A DNA stretch of 64,000 nt from positions 1-64,000 of the forward strand of contig SJRY01000075.1 in NCBI GenBank assembly GCA_011319805.1, given 5' to 3'. The notes beneath the pieces were generated by a model. The model was not told the origin of the DNA, did not search any database, and was given only the letters and a program-made list of their open reading frames with translations. Position numbers and translations under genes: made by a program. This DNA is from Macrocybe gigantea. Lineage: Eukaryota > Basidiomycota > Agaricomycetes > Agaricales > Callistosporiaceae. Every line of letters starts with the position of its first letter. Position 1 is the stretch's first letter. Shown here piece after piece: positions 1 through 10,744 of the stretch.

Positions 1-159
1 AAACGCGCAAATGTCGATGGTGTCGGCATCGGCGTCATAGGGCACCGTGCTTCTCAATGGTCCCGTCTGATCGTGATCAGGCCCTTTCTCACACGGTCGG
101 CGAACGCGCCGCAGTATTCGATCCGCCGGTGAAGCTCTGAACCAAAACGACTCCGCGCA

Positions 160-800
160 TGTTACTGGGCAGGAAGACAACGCATCGGCTTCACGCGTTT
201 TGTGATGGTGAGATCGAAGCGATGGTCTCTGCTCCGAATGGCCTGACCTATATCGTCCATTTTTTTTTTGATCATTAGCCCGAGTGAGGACCACAAAGAC
301 CCTAATAGACGTGTATTAGGGATTGAGAACTTGAAACCCACGATTTCCAGTTCCACCGCTCCAAATTGGCAATACAGATCGATGGCCGAATTTTTGAACG
401 GAGGCTATCTCCGGCGCACGGGGCCAGCAAGAGGACACGCGCGTTGATGCCTTCGGCGTGAAGCAAGCTTTGCGCCATTCGGAGTGGCGATGAACACGCG
501 CGGGGTAAATTCTGGACTCGGAACAAGCTGCTCGGTGATAAGTTTCGCCCACGAACGCGGCGCTACGGATGACATCTTGAATCAGCGTGTTGTCAAGGGG
601 CTTAAGAGCAGTTCAACATGCTGCCTTGCCTGGATGTGCTTCATCTCCTTGGCGGGCTGCTGGCTCGATAACATCCGCTTACAGCGGTCTATTGCTGTAT
701 CGATGTTGCCTTGAAACGGGCGAAGCGCTTGAAAGAACGTCATCAGCTGAGCTGCATCCGTCTTCAGGACAGCTGGCACTCACAGGATTGGGATTTACTT
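160..800 (-). pseudogene. Broken or frameshifted remnant of an unrecognised gene
   Basis: Three overlapping minus-strand frames each contain a protein-like stretch but none stays open. Bases about 779-582 carry a helical segment (AAQLMTFFQALRPFQG then QQPAKEMKHIQARQ). The reading then appears to continue in a second frame (around 590-545, DNTLIQDVIRSAAFVGE) and in a third (around 545-480, PRVFIATPNGAK). The stretches look collinear if small frame changes are allowed, as in other genes of this window. I do not recognise the family. It could be a real gene hit by assembly errors, a true pseudogene, or chance. Confidence 0.25.
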
Positions 801-1040
801 TGGCTACCATAGCATGAAATAATCACCGTGATGTCAATGGAATCCATTTCATCCAACAAACCCTTAAATACGCGCAACACAGGCCACATATTACTGTGGC
901 ATCTCATGTCTATTGTTCAGCTTTGCGTCTTGCTTTGTGGCTCGGCGTGATTGCGACACAGGAGGAAATCCAAGAGTCCATAAAGCAAATTGTCTTATAT
1001 ACATGTAACAGGTAAGAAACACAGTTGTATGGAATAGATA

Positions 1041-2619
1041 CTAACTATCGAGAATTTCCTCTTCAGAGTCCAGGACAATGGCCTCATCAGTCGGATCGCG
1101 CCCTGTGCTGAAGAACTGACTTCTCCGGACCACTGAAGCTGTAGATGCAGCCGCCGACATCTGAGACGGTGGCTGACTCGAAAGCCGCTTTGGTTTTGCG
1201 ACCTCTATCAGCTGTGCGAACTCAGACTTGTGACGTTTCTGGAAGACAGCAGCACATTTGGTTACCCTTCAGCAAAGAAATGTGCAGATGGGGGTACACA
1301 CGACATGGGCCAGCGGATCGTCCACTGTGACCTTTTTCTTTTTCGCCTTCTCCTCCTCCCACTGTTTCAGCTCCTTTCGCAGTTCCGCCTTGGTCTTCCG
1401 ATGGGGTAACGATCTATCAAGATTGGCGTTATGAATTGTCACCCATCTACGACGTATATCCATCATCATCACGCTTTAGTAATTGCATGGATTGCATACC
1501 GTTGATGTCGCTGTATCCAGTTGCTACGGTCGCCTGTTGTGGGCAGGTTGTGCTCCAACAGCATTGCCTTGATCCTCTTATCTTTAAGGGTATCATAAGA
1601 AGCTTTCGGAAGGGGAAAACCATCAATGTCATCATTGGTCAACCTGTTTCAGTTTTAGAACTCTGGAATAGGGCGGTATCGGAGGAAGGCAAGACGGACT
1701 TGTGTTTTCCCTTATTCCCGGCGTCCAGTATCTTCCTCCATTCAACTTTATCCGATCTCCCTGACTCCACTGTGAGGGTTTTACAGCCTCTGTCGATGTG
1801 CGCATTTATATTCTTGTACTTTACGCGTTTAGCACAAAGAGGACAATTCACGACTGCATCCGCTAAAACAGATGGTTCAGGTCCTAGAGCTCGTAGTCTA
1901 TCGAGTGGAAATTTTCTGGACTTACGGCCAGGATCAAGGGCCTGTGCTTGGTCCTCGTCCACATCCGAAGTCGGCACTGCTCCCAGATCGAAGACATCAT
2001 CCGAGCTGGCCGCGGCCTTTCGCGTACTTGTCGGTCTCTTCGTTGGTGAGCTCGGTGGAGTAGTATAGCGACTGCTTTCGGCCGAGCTGGACTCTGGTCC
2101 TCTCTTACGTTTCCTCGGAAACGGTGTGGAGTTTTGACAGTCGGATTCTTCGCTATGCGGCCGTCGTTTCCGCCTTTCGTCTGCTTTGGACAAGTCTAGC
2201 ATGTAGGGCCTTTCACAGCGGTTGAAAAAGTGTTTAAATTGAGCTCAGTCGTGAAGGACTCTCACCTCGAGCGTTGCCACGCCAGCACTACTTCCTCCAT
2301 GACAGGGTTGGGTCGTATGTGGCCTCGTTCGCAGCCTTGCGACAGCTTGGGCACTCCTGCTTACTCGAAATAGCTGTTCTCACACACTTCAAGTCAAACT
2401 CGTCAGAAAGGGTCTGGAATGGACAGAAAGTTGTGAACTCAGAGCTTTGCCTTACGCAGGAACAAAAACAGTGACCACAGGGAAGGGTCACTGGTGCGTC
2501 GTACAGTTCGCCGCAGATGCTGCATCGCAGAGCGCCGTCTAGGCTCCGCAGCCCGGGGATATCGAGTCATCGGGAAAGTCTGTTGGGTCTGGGACATCGG
2601 ACAAGAAGAAGGCATTCAT
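1041..2619 (-). CDS. RAD18: Postreplication-repair E3 ubiquitin ligase RAD18
   Basis: RAD18 is the nuclear RING E3 that, with RAD6, mono-ubiquitinates PCNA at stalled forks. The N-terminus (MNAFFLSDVPDPTDFP) leads into a RING finger (CSICGELYDAPVTLPCGHCF, then CVRT and CPSCRK) split by a 69-nt intron at 2455-2387. A second exon starting near 2202 carries low-complexity basic sequence, then a UBZ4-type zinc finger (CPLCAKRVKYKNINAHIDRGC, near 1790-1860) and a SAP-like segment around 1610-1550. The tail holds WVTIHNANLDRSLP near 1430 and ends in an acidic stretch (IVLDSEEEI) just before the stop. This domain order is diagnostic. Two single-base frame breaks interrupt the coding sequence, at the G run 2555-2558 (between the start and the RING) and near 2323 (just after the RING). 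Both are repaired by one extra base in a homopolymer, so sequencing error is more likely than loss of function. Confidence 0.88.
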
Positions 2620-3358
2620 TTGTCGTCTGCTGGAGGCAGCGCAGCTAGCTGGTAGTGGAGGGCTTTGACCAAAGAGTGCTTCGGAAACGCGGTGCCGTGA
2701 TTATCACGTGGTCTAACTAATACAACGCGTCGAGACAAATCCGAATGGACCATCAGCACCTCTGAAAGCTGTTTCTGCATCTCATCCGAAAACAAAAGAA
2801 TAGTCTGTTCTCTATTTTTACACTGATATACACACCGAACCACAATAGCATGCCGTGTAATGTGGCCTGTAGGGACCCGCTGTATAGTAATGTATGCATG
2901 GTGTTGAAGGGAATAGCGCTAGGTCGTAGTGGTAGTTTGATAGTCGTGAAAATGGGCTGTGTAGGAGCGGGTCATCGGGTTGCAAGAAGAGTATTTCGGG
3001 GCGGGCTGCAGTGGTGAACCGGAGCTGGTTGGTATCATAGCAAGTAGGTTTTGTAAGGATGAGGAGAAATCGTGCACGAATATGAGGGCGGATAGATGAA
3101 GAAATGAAGCGCAAAAAAAATCCAGGACGAGGCCTTATCGAAATGAGGGGTAGTGATGTGTCACGGCCGTGAAGAGAAGGAGACAAAATACAGGGTCAAG
3201 TCTCAATCGCGCCAGAGGAAAGAGAATGCTGGGCGATGGCATGACAGCCTGTAAAAAAAAGGGGAAATGGAAAATAAGATAAATAAGCGAATAAAGGGTA
3301 AATGTTTGGAGCAAATGCGAGCGTGATTTTTTTTCTTTTTGCGGTTCCTTTTGAGCTA
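2620..3358. other. Intergenic region, no gene supported
   Basis: This stretch lies between the RAD18 start and the 3' end of the membrane-protein gene. Short minus-strand ORFs overlap here but have no recognisable domain or consistent splice structure. It should hold the RAD18 promoter and the 3' UTR of the neighbour. Confidence 0.4.
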
Positions 3359-5914
3359 TTACTGGGAGATAGAGCATCTTGAATTCGCCAGATCGATGGC
3401 AGAGGCAGGCGAGATGGCAGGCAGGCTAGGTAAGTCAGCCAACATTTCGGCAAACTTGAGCTGTCCTCGTGTGCAAGGTTCAAGCTGATAGATTGGCAGA
3501 ACCGTCTGCACAATCGACGTCGAAGGAGAGGGAGGTGACCATGGGGCAATAAGGAACTTGAGCCGCCGAACCGTGGAGAACGCGAAGAGGCATCCGCTTA
3601 TGATAAGCTGGAACTTAAAAGATGCGTGCAACGTCCCAGTGGTCCACGACGACGAGGGGAATGAAAAAGTCACGTTCTGTCACTTACGTCAGTAAATCAA
3701 ATGCAAGGGATTCAGGACGCTTACAGATGAGAGGACGAGGACAGATGGTGCGAATAGTAAAGTCAACGAGGTTGGAAGGGGGCCAAAGAAATCAGAAAGG
3801 GCCTTGTCGATGTCGAAAGGAGTATCACTGTCCGTATCCTCAATTGGCTGACAAGGCGCCTGCTCCTTGTCAAACGGCGACCAGAGTGTGGCAGGCAAAG
3901 GGAAGAAATCCTCATAGATACCGACGACATCGATTCCGTTGAAGTCGGGAGCAGGTGTGTCTTTCAAAAGCAAGGATTTTTCGTCATGGGCGTAAAACTC
4001 GGTCAACAGGTAGTCCATGACCGGAGTGCCGAATGAAGCGTCACTGGTCGCGTCCTGCGAGAGCAAAGAAGCCTCGTTCTTGATGAACGGAGATGGGATG
4101 GATGAGGGTAAAGGCAAGAAGTCATCGTAGATACCAACGATGTCCGCATGATCAAAGGAGAGAGGAGCTGTATTCTTGATCAGCGCCGAATCGTCCCTGT
4201 CATTGGCGTAGAAACCGGCCAATATGCTGTCCATGTCAAAGTCGGACTCAACGGTATTGATAGCGTCGAAAGAGGCGCGAGCACCAACAGGACTGCAAGA
4301 CAAGTTCAGTTGAAATCACTATCGGCAAAAGAAATGCAGGAAGAACAGACGTTTCAGTAGAATCAATAGGATGAAAGTCCTCATAGATGCCGACGATGTC
4401 CGCTGTGCCAAACTCGGGAATCGGGATGTTCTTTAACAAAAGCGAATCGTTTTTGTCGTTGGCATAGAATTCAGCCGAACGGTGGTCCACGTCAAATTCA
4501 TCCTCCTGTGATGCTTCAGAGTCTTCAACGGTTGTCCCCGGTACTGTAGCAGTTGTCGAGCGGATCACCGGTGCGCAAGGAATAACAGGGCCAAAGGGGT
4601 CCAAGACCTCGGGAATGCAGCCGTCGGGAACGATTTCAATTGGATCGAAATCCTCATAGACGCCAATGATGTCGACCTTATCGAAATCGGGGACAGAAAC
4701 ATTCTTTAATAACAACTCATAGCCGGTGTTGTCACAATCGTAAAACGATTCCTGGATTTCATGCAGGTTGACCGAGTCTTCAGATACAATTTCACCCGTT
4801 TCCACTTGAGCCGCCGTTGATTCTTCAGATACGATGGCAGGATTCTCCACTTGGGCGATCGCCAAACCTTCAGGAAAGTTAATTGTGACGTCTCCGGCTA
4901 TGAGCAGGGTCCGAAGAACATCTACAGAGCTGATGATGAGACCGATGAGAAAACCAAAGACAGAGATGCCTATAGGAAGAATAAGAACGATATTTCCTGC
5001 CGAGTCAGTCCGAGCGACGGCCTTGGATGAAGAATGTTGTTGATGGGCGACGACAGTAGCATAGAGACCATATAGAGCGAGTTTTCTAAGCCAATCGGTA
5101 AAGGCGGGATGTCCAAAATTCGGGAACCGGAATTCAGACATAGAATGGTGGAGGCGCTTCAATGCTCTTCGAACAGCCTTGATCTGTGGCTTTAGCAGCT
5201 TGTACAGAACAGTCAAGACAGCAGAGTAGATGCAGCCAGAGAGGATAAGCAGCCACCAGGAGAAGTTCGAAGCACTGTCTTTGGGATCATTATCGCCTTC
5301 AGGCCCAGTGGACGGAGGAGGCGGAGGAGGCGGGGGTGGCGGGGTGGCGGGGGAGGATCAGATGCCAGAGGCCTGCTCGAGCTTCGGGCCTTGGAAGCAT
5401 GCGATCTTGTCAATGGACCGGGAACTGACCCGCCTGGTGATCCTCCATCACGCCCTCGCCTTCGTCTGCTTGACTTGCCCGCGAGAGCAGTGGATCCGGC
5501 GGCGACACCGCCGGAAAGGAGTAATAGCATGACGATGAGGTAGAAAAGCTTGTCGTTCTTGAACGCATCTGGCTGGGCGAGGACGGTGGGAGTGGATAGA
5601 CCAATGGAACGATTGGGAACAACGTGCAGGACATGTCCAGAGGGCTCTTTGGCTGACCGAGTGTATGGGCTGAAGATAATCTCGGCGAAGGGAAAGAGGA
5701 TGGCAGCGGCGGGGATGATGATGCTGGAAATTTGTCTCGAGGATCCACCGGGGACCCAGGAGTCGAAAAGGACGTTGGAAATCATAATTTCAGACGAGCG
5801 ATGTGGGAAGTTCTGAATGCTTGAGTGTTCAAAGGTGGGCGATGGGATCGACAAATAATTCTGCCGTCCAGCCACCTGGCCCAGGAATCTTATATTCTCG
5901 GCAGAGGCTGACAT
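3359..5914 (-). CDS. Repeat-bearing membrane protein of unknown function
   Basis: I do not recognise this protein. The N-terminal part (5914-5350) has hydrophobic segments (IIIPAAAILFPFAEIIF and LFYLIVMLLLLSG) followed by a basic Ser/Arg stretch and a proline-rich linker. Next come another membrane segment (WWLLILSGCIYSAVLTVLY, near 5260-5200) and IVLILPIGISVFGFLIGLII near 5010. The C-terminal half holds four diverged copies of a roughly 36-residue module near 4745-4630, 4472-4362, 4216-4108 and 4003-3895. Its consensus is FYANDxxDSxLLKN, then D-I-V-G-I-Y-E-D-F-x-P. Introns near 4350-4293 and 3720-3675 join the exons, and the last exon (3673-3359) is hydrophobic. The frame slips in the G/C-rich proline linker around 5310-5355, again a homopolymer site. 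A multi-pass protein with cytosolic or lumenal acidic repeats is an inference. Confidence 0.6.
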
Positions 5915-6847
5915 TTGAGGTCAAAACAAACACAAGACGACTGCCTCTTTGGGAAATACGACGATATCATCTGCGAAGAAAATATACTTCAGTACCTCTC
6001 GACGGAATTTTATGACCTGCAATGGACGTAGAAACGGGTTACAGACCTGGCGGGCAAATTTAACACGCACTTGAAGGACAGGAATCGCAGTTCGAGCCTC
6101 AACGTCGGGAGCCCAAATAAATGCGGCATCCTCTCGTGATCGCGTTCCGGTCGATCACCAATGCTGACTGTTCAGGCCAAGACGATATCATCCAATGAGC
6201 AGCCGAAGCATGATGCATGCAATAGAGTTCGCATGCAGGTGACGCGAATATCATTGTCGAGGTATCCTAGCCTGCATGGCTAGCGGAGAGGCGGGAGAAT
6301 GGATAAAAACGGTTACGTTGGAATCCTCGGGACCGTGAGGCGCGAACACGACTCGGAGTGTAGAGTGCACTCAGCAGACACGGAGAATTGCGAATGATAG
6401 ACTAAACGTGCCGGACTATACGAGGGCGCTCCAATGCGATAGCTGGGGTCTCGGGCTCTTCTTCCGAAAGCGCCTGGAGCTCGAGCATATAGTGACACTT
6501 TTGAACTTGCAATACTAGTGGAGTCCAAAGAGTGTGCGAGGCCCGGATACCGGTCGGACAAGGGGAACGATGTGCAAAGAAAAAAGATTTAGTCGTGTCA
6601 TTGCGTCTTCAGCTGGACGGCATCTGCATGGCTGTCAGGTTTCCAGTAATCTCTGTGGAAATGCGCACAGTACCTTGATAATGGTGCTGCTGGGAATCAA
6701 AAACGCAACCATGCAAGACGTGAGAAAGGCCTGCCGTTCTGAATCCGTCGATACTCAGTAGCCAACACTGCGGAGATCGAGCAAGATTTGCGGATAACAG
6801 TCGGCAATCAAACAAGTAACAACAAGGACGAAAAGGAACCAAGGAGC
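5915..6847. other. Intergenic region
   Basis: This holds the upstream region of the membrane-protein gene. Several short ORFs exist on both strands (for example 6313-6561 minus), but none has a domain, splice structure or neighbour that would support it. Confidence 0.35.
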
Positions 6848-6853
6848 AAAAAA
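6848..6853 (-). terminator. RNA polymerase III terminator of tRNA-Ser
   Basis: A run of six A on the plus strand gives six T on the transcribed-gene strand, starting one base after the mature 3' end of the tRNA. This is the usual pol III stop signal and supports an active tRNA gene. Confidence 0.75.
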
Positions 6854-6854
6854 G

Positions 6855-6947
6855 CGTCACCTGAGCGATTCGAACACTCGCGGGCAAAGCCCAACCGCTT
6901 TCATGCTGGATAGCAGGCGATCCCGTTAACCACTCCGGCAAAGTGAC
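6855..6947 (-). tRNA. tRNA-Ser(GCT) with a short anticodon-loop intron
   Basis: On the minus strand the acceptor stem GTCACTT pairs with AGGTGAC over seven base pairs, with G as discriminator. The D stem is CCG/CGG with loop GAGTGGTTAA. The anticodon stem ATCGC pairs with GCGGT, and the loop reads CTGCTA, giving anticodon GCT for serine codons AGC and AGU. An 11-nt intron lies directly 3' of position 37 (about 6910-6900), the canonical place for nuclear tRNA introns. The long variable arm (GGGC-TTT-GCCC) is typical of serine tRNAs, and the T arm is GAGTG-TTCGAAT-CGCTC. A T6 terminator follows. Confidence 0.9.
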
Positions 6948-7115
6948 CTATTGAATTTTTATAATGATTTCTTCATATATCGTAATGTACGACGATGCAG
7001 AGATCAAGCAAAATCAGTTTATTTAATACACATGTAATCTATCGTAAATGAGCGTTCTCCACCTAAATCAACTGCGTTAACCGCAAATATGCGCCGTATT
7101 TTTGAGCGAAGGATC

Positions 7116-8455
7116 TCAGGCAAGGACTTCGGCTGTTTCTTGACCGATAAAGTCACGAATGTACGCGACCAGTTTGTCCGTTTGTTCTTCCGTGACGGCG
7201 TTGTATAACGAGACGCGAATACCTGTCAAAGACCGGATCAGACTGCCTAAAGTCAGAATTCTGCGCGAGTTTTCGTACCTCCGACAGAGCTAGATGCGTA
7301 GAGATCGTTCAGAATGGCGATATATGTGAAATTCAAAAGCCCTCACCGATGGCCTTTGAGACCTTTCATGCCCTGTTGCTGTGCGCCGGTAATAAACCGG
7401 TCCTCCGCGCCTTCGCCAAGGACACCAAACACGATGTTCATCCAGCTGCCAGAGCCCTCCTGAATCTTTGCTTGAAGCACGCCCTTCTCGACGCCCTCCC
7501 TGAGCACGGCATAAACCTTGTCCTTCTTCCTCCTGTTCAGCTCCTCGTAGTACTTGACGCCGCCGAGCTCCTTGTTGCGCTTGAGAACGAGGGCGGAGAT
7601 GTATATCGAGAGCACAGGTGGCGTGTTTGGCATGCTGTCGTTGTCCGCAAACTTGCGGTACACCATCCCGATAGGGATCGGCGCGGCGCCGAGCTTCGCT
7701 GCAGCGTCAACGTCAACAATGCAATCCTTGCGCACGATGACGATCGTGAGCCCCGCAGGCCCGACGTTCTTCTGCGCGCCGGCGTAGATGATCGCGTGGT
7801 CCGCAAGGCGCGGGATCGGCCTGCTCATGAACGAAGACGAGTAGTCCGCGACGAGCGGGACGAGCGTGTCCTTGGGCAGCAAATGAAACGGGAACGACGT
7901 CGGCGCGCCTTCCTCATGCGAGAACTGCGTCCCGTTCACCGTCTCGTTCTCGCAATAATATATCAGCGCCGGGTTCTGCGAGAACGCATACGCGTCATGC
8001 GGTGGGATGTTATCAAACGACTTGCCGTCCCTCGAATGCGCGCGCGCGTCCACGGCGATGCGCATCCTCGCTCCTCCGAGCCGCTTCGCCTCCTCGCAGG
8101 CGGCGCGGGACCACGAACCTGTGACGACATAATCCATCACGCGCTCCTCGTCCGGAAGGTCGGGGTTAAGCAGACGGTGGCGCGCAAGCATGTTGAGCAC
8201 GACGGCGGAGAACTGCGCCGTGCCGCCGCCCTGCATGAACAGGACTTCGTGCGTGCTTGGCACGTCGAGCTGCTCCCGGACGAGCTTTGCGAATTCTTTG
8301 ATGAACGCGCCAAACTCCTTGGAGCGGTGCGAGATCTCGGCGATGCCGATGCCCGTCCCGTTGAAGTTGAGCAGCCCACGTGTCGCTTCCTCGAGCACAG
8401 ACTCGGGCAGCGCAGACGGGCCCGCGCCAAAGTTGGCTACACGACCTTCAACCAT
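7116..8455 (-). CDS. SER1: Phosphoserine aminotransferase
   Basis: This PLP enzyme converts 3-phosphohydroxypyruvate and glutamate to phosphoserine and 2-oxoglutarate, the second step of serine synthesis in the cytosol. A single long first exon (8455 to about 7342) begins MVEGRVANFGAGPSALPESV. It contains the SerC signatures HRSKEF, FMQGGGTAQF, and YAGAQKNVGPAG with the PLP-binding lysine. The C-terminus is completed by two introns flanking an 11-nt exon (7290-7280, encoding S-V-G with split codons). The last exon starts GIRVSLYNAV and ends ETAEVLA. The product is about 405 residues, normal for the family. The coding strand is strongly GC-biased, which also keeps a long antisense frame open; that frame is not a gene. 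Confidence 0.95.
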
Positions 8456-9293
8456 GGATGGTGATCAAGTTTTTGGAAGAGATAAGATAGATTAGATAAG
8501 ACAAGACGCAGAGAAGGAGGTGACGGTTATGTTTAATAGAGCAATGTTTCAGAGCGGGTGAATGCCAGTTTTTTTTATATCGTTTGCGGACTTGCCTGGT
8601 GGAGGCAGGAACACAAAGTGGAGTTGAGTCAGACCTGGGTCGATGCGCCTCAACACATCATGCGATGACTCATGCGATGACTGGACAGCGAATTAAATGT
8701 CAAATACACCAGCAAGTGGCTACTACACAGAGAGGAGATTATATAGTCGAGCGGAAAAATTTGGACAGCAGCTAGCGACATCATGGAGAAAACATAAAAG
8801 ATGCAGTAAGAAAAATTTGAACACGTACATAACGGCAAACGGGATAGAACGGCGAAGAATTGTAAACAGCGAGTACGAGAATGAGAACTTTCAGCAACAT
8901 GAAGCGCAAAAGACAGCAAAGGCGGCGACGAGCGAACATGGACATAAGACGAGAAGCACCAGTGCGTCGATAAGTAATAATAATAAATGATGCGAATATT
9001 TGGCGAGATTATACGATAGGACGGCGGCAATACAGAGCTGAGGTGTGATGCCATGATAATTGCTGAAATGCGTGGAGGCGTGTCGTATTAACATCAGAGA
9101 CTTTGCGAGCCGAGACAATGATTGATGAGTGGATGTCGAAGGATGAAGCAACAGGATGATCGGAGTTCAGAGTGGAATGTCGTCGAATCGGGGGACGAGA
9201 GACTTTCAAAGACAGCCGAGTGATTGATGAAATTTGTTTGCTATGCGTCACGAAGTTGATGAAGAGAAGAAGAGAAGAAGAGACTTTCGGGTT
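8456..9293. other. Intergenic region
   Basis: This is the promoter side of the phosphoserine aminotransferase gene. It is A/T- and G/A-rich with only short low-complexity ORFs. No gene is supported. Confidence 0.4.
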
Positions 9294-10171
9294 TCAGCGG
9301 CATCGACCTGATGGGGAAGTAACGTTACATTCGGGAGTGTCTTCATTAGTGTGAGAGTCGAGAACTGGCATGAGATTGTGGAACAGCACACGAGACGGGA
9401 TGAATGAAGGACGAGGAGGAGTGCAAGGCCGAGCATCGAGAGAGCTATCAGTGAATGGAAGATAGGGCCTTGACGTCCTCAATACTTCGATGACAGGCGG
9501 ATGGTTCAGTGGAATGGGACTAAACGGACGGGCACGAAGCCCGTGTTTTCGGCGGCGGATGGGACCTGGACCGGAAGGCTGTGTGCCGCCACGAATTGGC
9601 GCGTCCAGCAGGGACAGGTCTGCGGTGTCGCAATGGCTGGTCCGCCATGTCGAGTGTGTTTCGGGCGTGTCCTCAAGCGCAGAAATCCACGGAAGGTGGT
9701 CAAAGACGTGCGACGACGTCTCTGGCTGATACTCGACGCGCGAAAGGGGACGTCGCCTGCGCAGGGCGGCCGCCAGATGTTTCGCGCGGCGTTTAGCTGG
9801 GACTTCGCACGACGGCGGCGTCATCTGCATGAGATCATCGATGAGACAACGCGACACGATGGGGGTGGGGCGAGAAAGGAGTACGGGTGGACAGGGAGTG
9901 GCACGCACCAAAGTGGACCTGTGTATAGCTGTGGCGAGCTGGATGGGAGACAGGAGGCGGGACGGGGCGTGGCGTTGGGGCTTTGACGGGCAAATCTGAG
10001 CCACAGGACGTGCGAGAAATGTGAAAGACAAGAGCTCACCGTGGTCATCTCGCAGTGCTGTGAATAAATAGCGGAGGGCGGCAGCAGCTGGATGGAGGTC
10101 GTCGGACGACCTTGGGGTGTGGGCGAAGGGGGCAAGCGAATGGGTTTGGGAGCTGCTATCGGTGGAGGCAT
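9294..10171 (-). CDS. Proline/arginine-rich hypothetical protein
   Basis: A plausible gene model starts at 10171 with MPPPIAAPKPIRLPPSPTP. It splices out a 44-nt GTGAGC..CAG intron (10039-9996) in phase and continues in an open frame to 9294. The protein is rich in Pro, Arg, Ser and Thr. It has a more protein-like middle part near 9760-9600 (SRVEYQPETSSHVFDHLPW, then WRTSHCDTADLSLLDAP). There is no recognisable domain, signal peptide or membrane segment. The strand could instead be noncoding, because the opposite strand is also partly open. The in-phase intron joining two compatible frames is the main support. Confidence 0.38.
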
Positions 10172-10744
10172 GTCTAGGGTAGGCGACAGTCGTAGACAAT
10201 GGAAGAGTTGGAAGACTTTTATTATCAAGGAAACGAGTCAGGGAGCGCGAAAGGACATTATGGAGACAATGAGACTGGTAGAACCCGCGACGACACACAA
10301 TGGGGACAAACAACCCTTCCACTCCCAAATAACCATCCCCATTCAGCACCTTTTTGATCATTTCTCACCGTTTCACCGAGTCAAGCCCAGTCAACCTGCT
10401 CGTTTTAGCACGGCGTCGCTCACGTCGCGAGAAACGCGCGGACACCACGACGTGTCACCGCGCGTCAATCACGCACCGTCCCATTGTTTGCCATTTTCTT
10501 TCACGTTTCATCCCACACAAACATCCCATCTGTTCACACCTATTCTTTCGAGTCAAAACCAGGCATTTCTTTATATTTTGAGTCGTCTCTCTTGTACTCG
10601 TAAAAAAAAAAAGAATATGAAAGGGAAGTGAAATATTGCACGGAAAAACGACAGCAACTACGGTAAATGATACACTTGAAGACGATGGGGGTAAAATAAG
10701 CCAGATGTGAACGAGACAGAAGAAACATCCCAGGATGTTACCCT
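10172..10744. other. Intergenic region between a hypothetical gene and HSP90
   Basis: This carries the 3' flank of HSP90 and the 5' flank of the hypothetical gene. No coding feature is supported. Confidence 0.4.

Noticed and set aside
1436..2068. A 210-codon plus-strand ORF
   Set aside because: It lies opposite the RAD18 exons with the UBZ and SAP regions and has no recognisable features.
6313..6941. Two minus-strand ORFs of 82 and 110 codons
   Set aside because: One overlaps the tRNA-Ser gene, and neither has splice or domain support.
7349..8464. A 371-codon ORF antisense to phosphoserine aminotransferase
   Set aside because: It mirrors the GC-rich codon bias of the real gene, has no domain, and the sense protein is unmistakable.
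8584..9251. Several short ORFs on both strands
   Set aside because: Low-complexity A/T-rich frames without start context, introns or domains.
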